From Foliimonas ilicis (GTDB lineage: Bacteria > Pseudomonadota > Alphaproteobacteria > Rhizobiales > Rhizobiaceae): a DNA stretch of 64,000 nucleotides. The stretch's first letter is position 1. Every line of letters begins with the position of its first letter. The notes beneath the pieces are model-generated. The model did not search any database. It was not told where the DNA came from and saw only the letters and a list, made by a program, of their open reading frames with translations. Made by a program: the position numbers and the translations under genes. This document shows positions 35,742 through 43,660 of the stretch, one piece after another. The DNA lies in the NCBI RefSeq assembly GCF_039939195.1, contig NZ_JBDUUH010000007.1, positions 62,001 to 126,000 on the forward strand, read 5' to 3'.

Positions 35742-37493
35742 TTGCAGAGAGAAACGCCTGCCGCCCCCGCAGTGCGCGATACGCTTGAGCGCCTCCTATC
35801 GAGCAGAACATTTGGACGATCCGAACGCGCGCGAAAACTTCTGCGCTATCTGGTCGAGCGCGAACAGGCAGGTCAGGCCGACCTGCTGAAAGGCTTTTCC
35901 ATAGCCGTCGATGTTTTCGGGAAAGATTCCGACTTCGACTCCTCGACGGATTCCCTTGTTCGCGTGCAGGCCGGTCGCCTGCGCGACCTGCTTAAACAAT
36001 ATTTCAAAACCGAAGGTGCGACCGAAGACATCCGCATCGACATTCCGCGCGGCAGCTATGTACCGAGCTATGCATTCGCCAGCGCGCACGCCTCTTCAGG
36101 CAAAACGATCGCCGAGACCGGAGCAATCCGCTTGCCGGCCGATACTGCCCGCGAACCTGCCGTCAGGATCGGCAAGGCGCGCCAGAGGCATGATTTCGTA
36201 CTGGGTCATCTGAAACTCATCTGGGCAGCCCTCGCCCTCGTCATCTTTATTCTCGGCGCGCAATTGATGTTGAATGTGCGCGAGGCCTCGAACACGCCCT
36301 TGCTCGTTGCTGGAAACGAGACGGATCGGCTTGCGACCAATGCCGTCACCGCACTCTCCGCCAATGATCAATTGCCGCGTGTATACGTCGTATCCAGATC
36401 CGACGACGCACCTGTCACGCTGTTCGAAGGCGCTTTGCGAAACGCGCTTTCCCGATTCGATACTGTCGATCTGATGGCGCGCGACGCCGATCACAGCACG
36501 ACTGGCGAAGACAGGACGCTTCAATTCCGGTTCGAGATCGCCACGGGGCCGTCTTCAGGCAGCGTGCTGATGGAATTGCAGCATCTGGCCACGGCAAAAG
36601 TTCTCTTTTCCAGGGTCTTCCTGCCGGACGATCTTCGCCCCGAATCCATCGACGACGAGATCGCGGAAATGGTAACGGCTTCCATCCCGGTCGCCGGCAC
36701 AATCTACAGCTTTATCGAGCAGAACAGCCTGCAAACCGGCCTCGTCGCCTGCCTTCTCCTCAACGACGACTATTACCTCGACCAGAGCCGCACCGGCCAT
36801 GAGGTCGCCTATCGCTGCTTTGAAACCCTCGTAAGGCAAGGCTCGAAATCGCCGCTTGCATTGGCCGAGCTGGCCTCCTTGCAGTTCGAGGCGGCAAATC
36901 TCGCTTATGATTACCCGCCGGCATCGGTCTCGGCCGAAGCGCTCGACAATGCGCATCGCGCGCTGGTCATGGGTGCCAACAGCGCCTATGCGCACCGCGC
37001 CTATGGCTACATGCAGTCGCGCATGGGGAACAAATCCGAAGCAGTCAGATGGCTGAACAAGGCATATGAGTTGAACCCCTACGATCTGACCATGGCCGCG
37101 GCCTATGGCTATGGTCTGGTAATGGCCAGCGAGTATGATCAGGCAGTGCCGATCCTCGCTCGCGCGGTGGAAGTCGCAAGCGTTCATCCGTCATGGTGGG
37201 ATTACGGGCTGTTTCTCGGCGCTTTCATGACAAACGACATGGCGCTTGCCAACAAAGCTGCAGTGCGGTTCGCTACGGTTAAGCGATCGCATTATCTCGC
37301 TGCCCGGCTGATTGTAGCGCAATGGGAGAAAGATGAGCCCCTTGCCGATTCGCTTCGTCGCGACATCCGCAACGACTACAAAAAATTCGCTGCGAACCCG
37401 CGAGCCGTCTTTTCCAAACGGCTTTATCCCGACGACATGGTAGACAGGCTGAGTTCGGCGCTACAGGCTGCGGGACTGGGAAATCCAAGCTGA
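35742..37493 (+). CDS. Membrane protein with N-terminal winged-helix-like module and C-terminal TPRs
   Basis: The 583-residue protein has three parts. Residues 1-110 carry a module seen ahead of TPR, TolB-like or cyclase domains in many bacteria: FGRSERARKLLRYLVERE, DSLVRVQAGRLRDLLKQYF and IRIDIPRGSYVPSYA, resembling a winged-helix DNA-binding fold. One membrane span lies at about residues 150-172. The rest is probably extracytoplasmic and ends in TPR-like helices (AHRAYGYMQSRMGNKSEAVR, LNPYDLTMAAAYGYG). No cyclase or kinase motif is seen. The TTG start at 35742 is eight bases after AGG. I infer a one-component membrane sensor; no target is evident. Confidence 0.65.
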   Translation: MQRETPAAPAVRDTLERLLSSRTFGRSERARKLLRYLVEREQAGQADLLKGFSIAVDVFGKDSDFDSSTDSLVRVQAGRLRDLLKQYFKTEGATEDIRIDIPRGSYVPSYAFASAHASSGKTIAETGAIRLPADTAREPAVRIGKARQRHDFVLGHLKLIWAALALVIFILGAQLMLNVREASNTPLLVAGNETDRLATNAVTALSANDQLPRVYVVSRSDDAPVTLFEGALRNALSRFDTVDLMARDADHSTTGEDRTLQFRFEIATGPSSGSVLMELQHLATAKVLFSRVFLPDDLRPESIDDEIAEMVTASIPVAGTIYSFIEQNSLQTGLVACLLLNDDYYLDQSRTGHEVAYRCFETLVRQGSKSPLALAELASLQFEAANLAYDYPPASVSAEALDNAHRALVMGANSAYAHRAYGYMQSRMGNKSEAVRWLNKAYELNPYDLTMAAAYGYGLVMASEYDQAVPILARAVEVASVHPSWWDYGLFLGAFMTNDMALANKAAVRFATVKRSHYLAARLIVAQWEKDEPLADSLRRDIRNDYKKFAANPRAVFSKRLYPDDMVDRLSSALQAAGLGNPS

Positions 37494-37513
37494 ATAAACA
37501 TTCGAAGGCCTAA

Positions 37514-38284
37514 ATGACTTCAAATCTTTTTCATGCGGGGCGTGCAGGCTCCAATCCGCCCGTTGTTTTCCTGCATGGGTTCGGCGGGAGCCATGACACA
37601 TGGCAGGCTTTTCCCGAAAAACTGGCGATCGCCAATCGCTGCATTTTTTACGATCTTCCCGGTCATGCGGGATCGCTGGACTTTCCGGGGAATTTCTCGC
37701 CCAGACGTGCAGGTGAAGCCATACTTGCCGATCTCGATGCGCAGAACGTCAAGGAATTCCATCTCGTCGGACACTCGATGGGCGGTGCGATCTGCTGCCT
37801 GATCGCGATGGCCGCGCCTGAGCGTGTCGCCTCGCTTACGCTGGTCGCACCGGGAGGGTTCGGTCCCGAAATCAACGCGGATCTGTTGCGTCGCTTCGCA
37901 ACTTGCAGCAGCGTCGAGGAATTGCGCGACTGCCTCAAGCTCATGAGCGGGCCGGGCCACGATCCTGAAAAAGAAGCGCTCGAGGCTCTGTCAAAACATC
38001 GGAAAATTCCCGGCCAAACAGAAAAACTGCAGGAAATCGTCGCCATTATCACGCGCGACGGCAAGCAGGGCGCATTGCCGAAAGCAAATCTGGAGAACTT
38101 CGATTTTCCGGTTTCGATCGTCTGGGGAACCGACGACGACGTACTGCCCTTTTCGCAGACGAATGATCTCCCGGCGAGTTTCCGCTTTTTCCCCATTGAA
38201 GGGGCAGGACACATGCTGCCCGAAGAAGCTCCCGAAATCATCGCCGACGTGATCCGGCAGACCGTTTCCGCGGCCTCACCATAG
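37514..38284 (+). CDS. Alpha/beta hydrolase
   Basis: A 256-residue cytoplasmic alpha/beta hydrolase. PPVVFLHGFGGSHDTW gives the oxyanion-hole strand, LVGHSMGGAICCL the nucleophile elbow (Ser in GHSMG), WGTDDDVLP the acid region and GAGHMLPEEAP the catalytic histidine. The closest general resemblance is to AcoC- or haloperoxidase-like esterases. The substrate is unknown. It begins 20 bp after the TPR protein gene and could share its transcript. Confidence 0.87.
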   Translation: MTSNLFHAGRAGSNPPVVFLHGFGGSHDTWQAFPEKLAIANRCIFYDLPGHAGSLDFPGNFSPRRAGEAILADLDAQNVKEFHLVGHSMGGAICCLIAMAAPERVASLTLVAPGGFGPEINADLLRRFATCSSVEELRDCLKLMSGPGHDPEKEALEALSKHRKIPGQTEKLQEIVAIITRDGKQGALPKANLENFDFPVSIVWGTDDDVLPFSQTNDLPASFRFFPIEGAGHMLPEEAPEIIADVIRQTVSAASP

Positions 38285-38343
38285 AAAAGCTGCTTTCCCG
38301 CCGCCATCATGCTAATTCATCGATCATTCTGGGGGCAGATTGA

Positions 38344-38949
38344 ATGAATTCGCCGGAAAACGCATCTGAGCAGAACCCGCCGCGCAAGCTCGCCGATGCC
38401 GTGCGCGCGGTTAAGAATGCAGTGGCCGACCGCAACGACGTGGTCGTGGAACTGCGTGAGTCGCAGAAAATCCGGCTCGAACTGCTGGCAGCGGAACTCG
38501 AACCCGTCTTTGCCGAAGTGCCTGCCGATGTCGATCTGTTCGATTTCGCGATAAGTGCAGGTTTGCAGCCGCGGCTATGGATCGACGCGGTCAGCCACGT
38601 CACGATGGGACGCGATACGCGAACCTATCGCTTTTTGCAGGATGGCCGCGCCGGTCGCGTCGTGCTGGCCGAATCCCTCGACATCAAGCCGGTTGCCGAT
38701 CAGGTCACGCGCTACATTGCCGAACGCATGGTGGAGCGTGAACGCCTGCAATCGGGTGAAACCCTGCCTCTGACGAACCCTCAGCCGGCGCGTGAGATTG
38801 AAACGGCGCCCACCCCGCAAAAGCCAGCCAGCAGGCTCAATGGCTTCTTTGCCGGTCTTGGTGTCATCACCGCAGGTGCGCTTGCCGGGCTGGGAATCAC
38901 CGCCCTGATTCTGTGGGAACGCCTGGCGACGATCCGCATCAGCTTCTGA
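38344..38949 (+). CDS. Conserved hypothetical protein with C-terminal membrane anchor
   Basis: A 201-residue protein whose N-terminal 130 residues are soluble and charged (AVRAVKNAVADRNDVVVELRE, then PADVDLFDFAISAGLQPRLW), followed by a proline-rich linker and one membrane helix at about residues 163-185 (LGVITAGALAGLGITALIL). The tail-anchored layout places the main domain in the cytoplasm. I recognise no named domain; it appears to be of the kind conserved in Rhizobiales. Its last 11 bases overlap the convergent metallophosphoesterase gene. Confidence 0.75.
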   Translation: MNSPENASEQNPPRKLADAVRAVKNAVADRNDVVVELRESQKIRLELLAAELEPVFAEVPADVDLFDFAISAGLQPRLWIDAVSHVTMGRDTRTYRFLQDGRAGRVVLAESLDIKPVADQVTRYIAERMVERERLQSGETLPLTNPQPAREIETAPTPQKPASRLNGFFAGLGVITAGALAGLGITALILWERLATIRISF

Positions 38950-39862
38950 CGAGCTGACTGCTTCCCACTTCAAGATCGCGTTTTTCGATGTCGCTCAAAG
39001 GCATCGAAACCCCTGTAAGCCCGCGCCTTGTAAGCTGGATGTTCCAGTTTCCCGCCTCGCCGGAAATATCGAGAAGATTGTATTGCGCAGGCGGCTTTGA
39101 AGCCCCCAAGCCCTGCCCGGCAGCCGCGACACCGACAACGGGCGTCTTGTTCTTGCCGCCGATCACGAAAAGGCTCGGCAGATGCGAATGCCCATGCAGC
39201 ACCAGTTCCGCGCCATGCTTGGCAATCGTCTTGTGGAAACGGCTGATGCCGAACAGCCTTTTGTGCTGCGGAACAGCCCCGCGAACCGGCGGATGATGGA
39301 TCATGATAACGCGGCAATGTCCGGCCTTGCCTGCAATATCGAGCAACTTTCCAAGCCTCTCGGCCTGCGCCTCACGGAAAAATCCGGTCGCCATGAACGG
39401 CGCGGTCGCATGGGCTGAAGAAACGCCGATCAGAGCCACATTGTCGCGAACACGCAAATAGGGAAACGCGTTGCGGTCGGTCGGCGGCGCAAGCCCGTCG
39501 CCCGCCATCCAAGGTCCCCAGGCCTTGCAGGCCTTGTCGAACGCACCAGGCACATAGGCATCGTGATTCCCAAGCACTACCGACACATCATCGGGCGAAC
39601 CGAGTTCCTGCAGCCACAGGCGGGCCATCTCGATTTCGCCATCCAGCGCGAGGTTCACAAGATCGCCAGTCACCGCAAGATGGTTGGGGCTGGATGCCTT
39701 CATGTCGTTGACGACAGCATCGATCACGCCGTCATGCATGAATTTGCGGCGGTTTCGCTGCCAGTTCACGTAACCAGTTACCCGCTTGGAAGCGAGTTCG
39801 CGATAGGTTAGATCGGGAAGAGGTCCAAGATGGACGTCTGAGAGATGGGCAAGCCTGAACAT
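38939..39862 (-). CDS. Calcineurin-like metallophosphoesterase
   Basis: A two-metal phosphoesterase of 307 residues. The five metal-binding blocks are in order: LSDVHLG (residues 5-11), GDLVN, VLGNHDAYVPG, IMIHHPPVRG and LHGHSHLPSL. I start at ATG 39862 (MFRLAHLSD), since the fold begins there; a GTG at 39898 would add 12 unconserved residues. Substrates in this family range from cyclic nucleotides to phosphodiesters and cannot be assigned. It is divergent from a Nudix gene and overlaps the end of the previous gene by 11 bp. Confidence 0.88.
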   Translation of the reverse strand: MFRLAHLSDVHLGPLPDLTYRELASKRVTGYVNWQRNRRKFMHDGVIDAVVNDMKASSPNHLAVTGDLVNLALDGEIEMARLWLQELGSPDDVSVVLGNHDAYVPGAFDKACKAWGPWMAGDGLAPPTDRNAFPYLRVRDNVALIGVSSAHATAPFMATGFFREAQAERLGKLLDIAGKAGHCRVIMIHHPPVRGAVPQHKRLFGISRFHKTIAKHGAELVLHGHSHLPSLFVIGGKNKTPVVGVAAAGQGLGASKPPAQYNLLDISGEAGNWNIQLTRRGLTGVSMPLSDIEKRDLEVGSSQLVRS

Positions 39863-39903
39863 CCTTTTCTTGTAGGATAGACGTTCAAAGCTTTCCACCC
39901 GAA

Positions 39904-40404
39904 ATGTTACAGGCTGAAATGTCAGTTACCCTACGTCAAACCGGCTGGCCTCGTCTGCGCGCCCGGCTGTTCCATTTTTACTTCCTGCTTCGGCGCCCGA
40001 TGACGTTCGGCGCGCGCGGTATCGTCTATGATGAAGCGGCGAATTCCGTCTTCCTGATCCGCCACACCTATGTTCCAGGCTGGCAATTGCCGGGCGGCGG
40101 CGTGGAAATTGGTGAAACCGCGATGGAAGCCCTGACCCGCGAACTGGAAGAGGAAGGCAATATCGTGATCGCAGCCGAACCGGTTTTGAAGTCGCTGCAT
40201 TTCAATCGGCAATCCAGCCGCCGCGACCATGTGGCGCTGTATCTGATCACGCAATTCAGTCAGAGCGGACCCAAAAAGCCGGATCGCGAGATCGCGGAAT
40301 CAGGGTTTTTCCTGCTCGACCAGTTACCAGAGCAGACGACGCCAGCCACCAGACGGCGGCTTGGCGAAGTGCTTTCAGGCGAACCATCATCGCCTTACTG
40401 GTAG
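39904..40404 (+). CDS. Nudix hydrolase (MutT-like)
   Basis: A 166-residue protein with a full Nudix box: GGGVEIGETAMEALTRELEE followed by EGN, preceded by FLIRHTYVPGWQLPGGGV. The size is that of a simple pyrophosphohydrolase. ATG 39904 and ATG 39919 (MSVTLRQTG) are both possible starts. The substrate is not predictable. It faces away from the metallophosphoesterase gene, and its stop is 12 bp from the convergent reductase gene. Confidence 0.88.
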   Translation: MLQAEMSVTLRQTGWPRLRARLFHFYFLLRRPMTFGARGIVYDEAANSVFLIRHTYVPGWQLPGGGVEIGETAMEALTRELEEEGNIVIAAEPVLKSLHFNRQSSRRDHVALYLITQFSQSGPKKPDREIAESGFFLLDQLPEQTTPATRRRLGEVLSGEPSSPYW

Positions 40405-40416
40405 TCATATTGGCAC

Positions 40417-41403
40417 TCAGGCCGCCTTGCGGAAGCGGTCCCGGTCATGTGCCGCATGCAGTTCGATCTCCGGGCCAAGCGGCACGATGCGCGTCGGATT
40501 GATATTCGCGTGGCTACCGTAATAATGCGACTTGATGTGGTCGAAATCCACGGTTCCCGCCACACCTTTTACCTGAAACAGATCGCGCAAGTAATTGGAA
40601 AGGTTTGGATAATCGGCAATCCGCCTCAGATTGCATTTGAAGTGACCGACATAGACCGGATCGAACCGCACAAGCGTCGTGAACAGCCGCCAATCGGCCT
40701 CCGTCATGCGATCGCCAACGAGATAGCGTGACTGGCCAAGACGTGCTTCCAGCGTGTCGAGTGTTTCGAACAGACGCTCGAACGCCTCTTCATAGGCTTC
40801 CTGTTTGGTCGCGAACCCGGCGCGATAAACGCCATTATTCACTGCCGGATAGACGATCGCGTTTATCTCGTCGATCTGAGCGCGCAGCGCCTCAGGGTAT
40901 AAATCGACATTCGCATCGCCCCATTCGTCAAACTCGGAATTGAACATCCGTATGATTTCGGCAGATTCGTTGGAAACGATCGTTTTGCGCTGCTTGTCCC
41001 AAAGCACAGGCACCGTCACACGCCCGGAATAGATCGGGTCGGCCCTGGTGTAGATTTGATGGAGATAATCAGAACCATAGAGTTCGTCGCCCGTCGCACC
41101 GTCTTCTGCCAGAAACGTCCAGCCATTCTCGCCCATGAAAGGATGCACGACCGAAACGGAAATCACATCTTCCAGTTTCTTCAGGGCGCGAAAGATCAGG
41201 GTTCGGTGCGCCCAGGGGCAGGCAAGCGAGACATAGAGGTGGTAGCGTCCGGGTTCAGCCTTGAAGCCGCCCTCGCCGCTCGGCCCGGCAGAGCCGTCAC
41301 GCGTGATCCAGTTGCGGAATTGCGATTCCGAGCGTTCGAACTTTCCGCTCTTTCCCGTGTCGTACCATTTGTCATGCCACACGCCGTCTACGAGCAAACC
41401 CAT
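40417..41403 (-). CDS. Glutathionyl-hydroquinone reductase (Xi-class glutathione transferase)
   Basis: These enzymes reduce glutathionyl-hydroquinones to free hydroquinone with glutathione. The catalytic cysteine is C62 in SLACPWAHRTLIFRALK, and the family hallmark around it (YVSLACPWAHR) is intact. SNESAEIIRMFNSEFDE binds glutathione, and the C-terminal helical domain holds TEADWRLFTTLVRFDPVYVGHFKCN. ATG 41403 follows AAAGGAG; 328 residues match the E. coli YqjG length. Longer in-frame sequence to 41493 is not supported by a ribosome site. Confidence 0.93.
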   Translation of the reverse strand: MGLLVDGVWHDKWYDTGKSGKFERSESQFRNWITRDGSAGPSGEGGFKAEPGRYHLYVSLACPWAHRTLIFRALKKLEDVISVSVVHPFMGENGWTFLAEDGATGDELYGSDYLHQIYTRADPIYSGRVTVPVLWDKQRKTIVSNESAEIIRMFNSEFDEWGDANVDLYPEALRAQIDEINAIVYPAVNNGVYRAGFATKQEAYEEAFERLFETLDTLEARLGQSRYLVGDRMTEADWRLFTTLVRFDPVYVGHFKCNLRRIADYPNLSNYLRDLFQVKGVAGTVDFDHIKSHYYGSHANINPTRIVPLGPEIELHAAHDRDRFRKAA

Positions 41404-41620
41404 ATCGTTCTCCTTTGCATTCAATGTATGCGACGAGAACAGAAATTCGAGAGATTCGTTTTCAAACACACTGTCACCGCAGTTTTTGACCACAAATCCG
41501 ATGGACGGGCGCTAAAATTGATGGTAGCGGGCTGATTAATGAACGAGATGGCAAAAATCCGGTTTGACCGACGACGAATGAACGCCCGCGCTTAAACCGC
41601 GCCGATAGCGTTGCTGCATC

Positions 41621-42169
41621 ATGCAGCCAACATTTCTCGCATACCCGGATGCCACGACAATGTTCCTCTCCGACGTCACCTATATGGCGGAAACCGCCGC
41701 GCACTTTGCCGAGATCGAATCGATCAATGAAGAAGCATTCGGCCCCGGTCGTTTCGCGCGCGCTGCCTACAAGATCCGCGAAGGCGGACCGCATGAGCAT
41801 GCGCTTTCATTCGTAGCGATCCACAATGACAAGGTCATCGCGTCGGTCCGCCTGACACGGATCGCCGGGGACAAGGGCGAAGCGCTGCTTCTCGGCCCGC
41901 TTGCCGTGCGTCCAGCGTATAAGAACAGAGGCATCGGCCGGAAGCTCGTCGCAATCGCCATCGAGGCGGCGCGCCGCGCTGGCGAAGCATGCGTCCTGCT
42001 TGTCGGCGATGAACCCTATTATGGCCCGCTCGGCTTCAGGAAGATTCCGAACGGACAGATCACCATGCCGCGCCCGGTCGATCCCGAACGTATTCTGGCT
42101 TACGAAATCGAGCCGGGATCAGCCGCGCAATTGCGTGGAAATGTCGATCACGCCGCCCGGAAACGCTGA
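41621..42169 (+). CDS. GNAT family N-acetyltransferase
   Basis: A 182-residue GNAT-fold protein. The acetyl-CoA motif A is LLLGPLAVRPAYKNRGIGRKL, with the Q/RxxGxG/A pattern as KNRGIGRK, followed by AACVLLVGDEPYYGPLGFRK-type strand and loop. Such enzymes acetylate small molecules or protein N-termini; the YhbS-like layout (LGPLAV then EPYYGPLGF) is evident but the acceptor is unknown. ATG 41621 has a weak ribosome site; ATG 41660 is an alternative. The 217-bp divergent gap upstream holds promoter space but no gene. Confidence 0.85.
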   Translation: MQPTFLAYPDATTMFLSDVTYMAETAAHFAEIESINEEAFGPGRFARAAYKIREGGPHEHALSFVAIHNDKVIASVRLTRIAGDKGEALLLGPLAVRPAYKNRGIGRKLVAIAIEAARRAGEACVLLVGDEPYYGPLGFRKIPNGQITMPRPVDPERILAYEIEPGSAAQLRGNVDHAARKR

Positions 42170-42236
42170 CCAACGCCTTGCCATCCAAACGACTTGCGTC
42201 CAAAACTGGACTAACTTAATCCACTTTGGGAATAGC

Positions 42237-43016
42237 ATGAGCGAAAAGAAAGAACCGATCCGCCCGACCGACGACGCGGCGATCCGATTGGCTAAGACAT
42301 TAATCCGCAACGCGCGCTATGGCGCGATCGCGACGCTCGATCCTGAAACGGACAATCCGCTCGCAAGCCGGGTGGGTGTCGCGACGGACATCGACGGCAC
42401 GCCGCTCATCCTCATTTCGCTGCTGGCGCCGCACACAAGGGCGCTCATCGCAGACCCCCGTTGCTCGCTACTGGTTGGCGAAACCGGCAAGGGCGACCCC
42501 CTCGCCCATCCGCGCATTAGCCTGACCTGTCTGGCCACGAAGCTCGACCGCGACGGAGAGGCCCACGGGCAGGCCAAGCGCCGCTATCTCAACCGAAACC
42601 CCAAAGCCGCTCTTTACGTCGACCTTGGCGACTTTTCGTTTTTCCGGCTGGAACCGCAACATGCGGGCCTCAATGGCGGATTCGGCAAGGCATATCTTTT
42701 GAAGCGCGAAGAGCTTCTGTCGGAGGCGTCCATATCGGCCGCACTCGCAGATTCGGAGCAAGGCTCCATCGACCATATGAATGCCGATCATCTCGATGCA
42801 ATCGGCCTTTACGCCGCGCATTTCGGCAAGGCGGATGGCGGCGGCTGGAAGATTTCCGGCGTCGACCCCGAAGGAATGGACCTGATCGACGGCGACCGGG
42901 TAACGCGAATCTGGTTCCCTGCACCGCTGTCCGGTGCCGGCGACCTTCGAAAGGTGCTGGTCGAGATGGCGGGCGAAGCCCGAAAAGCCGGAGCAGTGGC
43001 GCAAACCAGGGCGTGA
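42237..43016 (+). CDS. HugZ-like pyridoxamine 5'-phosphate oxidase-fold protein with DUF2470 domain
   Basis: The 259-residue protein has an N-terminal split-barrel flavin-binding type domain (ARYGAIATLDPETDNPLASRV, then LISLLAPHTRALIADPR and SLLVGE) and a C-terminal DUF2470 domain (IDHMNADHLDAIGLYAAHF). HugZ and HutZ proteins of this architecture bind and degrade haem for iron release; other members are uncharacterised. No haem transporter is nearby, so the role is inferred from architecture only. I start at ATG 42237 (MSEKKEPIRPTD); longer frames to 41901 run through the GNAT gene in another phase. Confidence 0.85.
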   Translation: MSEKKEPIRPTDDAAIRLAKTLIRNARYGAIATLDPETDNPLASRVGVATDIDGTPLILISLLAPHTRALIADPRCSLLVGETGKGDPLAHPRISLTCLATKLDRDGEAHGQAKRRYLNRNPKAALYVDLGDFSFFRLEPQHAGLNGGFGKAYLLKREELLSEASISAALADSEQGSIDHMNADHLDAIGLYAAHFGKADGGGWKISGVDPEGMDLIDGDRVTRIWFPAPLSGAGDLRKVLVEMAGEARKAGAVAQTRA

Positions 43017-43029
43017 GCGCAGTGCGGGC

Positions 43030-43057
43030 TTGACTTTCCGCAGGCGTTCTTTATGTG
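43030..43057 (+). promoter_or_regulatory. Sigma-70-like promoter of rpmG
   Basis: TTGACT (43030-43035) and TATGTG (43052-43057) are 16 bases apart, 80 bases ahead of the rpmG start. The -35 match is strong and the -10 is fair. Confidence 0.45.
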
Positions 43058-43137
43058 TCGCGCAAAGTTTTCCGCGTCCGGGGTTTACGACCTGTGCTGA
43101 AGCGGTGCTAACTCCAGACAATTAACGGACGAGAATC

Positions 43138-43305
43138 ATGGCTAAGGCTGCAAACATCAAGATCAAGCTTCTCTCGACGGCCGACACCGGCTTTTTCTAC
43201 GTGACGAGCAAGAACAGCCGCACGAAAACCGAGAAGCTTTCCTTCCGCAAGTACGACCCGGTTGCGAAGAAGCATGTCGAGTTCAAGGAAACGAAGATCA
43301 AGTAA
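43138..43305 (+). CDS. rpmG: 50S ribosomal protein L33
   Basis: L33 is a small protein of the large ribosomal subunit. The 55 residues MAKAANIKIKLLSTADTGFF to KETKIK match the family throughout (FFYVTSKNSRTKTEKLSFRK). It has no cysteine, so it is the zinc-independent form. The ATG has GACGAG upstream. A tight terminator follows at 43330. Confidence 0.97.
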   Translation: MAKAANIKIKLLSTADTGFFYVTSKNSRTKTEKLSFRKYDPVAKKHVEFKETKIK

Positions 43306-43329
43306 TCTTCGTACCAATGGAATTGAAAG

Positions 43330-43352
43330 CGCCGCCTTCGGGCGGCGTTTTT
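43330..43352 (+). terminator. Rho-independent terminator of rpmG
   Basis: CGCCGCC (43330-43336) and GGCGGCG (43341-43347) pair around a stable TTCG tetraloop, followed directly by TTTTT (43348-43352). It begins 25 bases after the rpmG stop. Confidence 0.92.
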
Positions 43353-43355
43353 CGT

Positions 43356-43386
43356 TTGTGCGAATAAAAATGTGTACCGAAGATAA
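43356..43386 (+). promoter_or_regulatory. Possible promoter of a small RNA
   Basis: TTGTGC (43356-43361) and AAGATA (43380-43385), 18 bases apart, precede the base of the first stem of the candidate RNA by 5 bases. It is a fair match only and lies just after the rpmG terminator, so any transcript from here would be independent of rpmG. Confidence 0.35.
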
Positions 43387-43389
43387 AGG

Positions 43390-43497
43390 GGGCCGATCGG
43401 TTGCCTGATGACGGTACGAGGAATCCGCTTTCAGTCCGACCGGCCCGCCCCATGGACCCAGGAGATGCGGCGGACCTGAGCGTCACGGGGTTTTCTT
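43390..43497 (+). ncRNA. Candidate structured small RNA between rpmG and pleD
   Basis: In the 308-bp gap between the rpmG terminator and the pleD stop, GGGCCGATCGG (43390-43400) pairs with CCGACCGGCCC (43436-43446), 10 of 11 positions, with a 35-base loop. A second element follows: CCCC (43448-43451) with GGGG (43487-43490), an inner CAGG/CCTG pair, and TTTTCTT directly after. A promoter-like site sits just upstream. The whole is about 108 bases, the size of a trans-acting sRNA. It matches no RNA family I recognise, and no credible protein frame occupies it. Confidence 0.4.
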
Positions 43498-43660
43498 ATG
43501 CGCGTCGGCTTGGCGTTGGGCCGAAAAATCGCACTTAACCTCGAAAGCACGCTCGCCCGAAGCTTGCAGAAAATCAACTATTTATTAAGCAAGCCTGCAG
43601 AATCACTGCAATCACGGTAAATTTCCGCGCCATTCAGTCAGTTAAGACCCCGGTTCGGGA

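Noticed and set aside
43298..43486. 62-codon minus-strand frame over the rpmG terminator
   Set aside because: It would translate the complement of the rpmG terminator hairpin and of the sRNA-like stem; no start signal.
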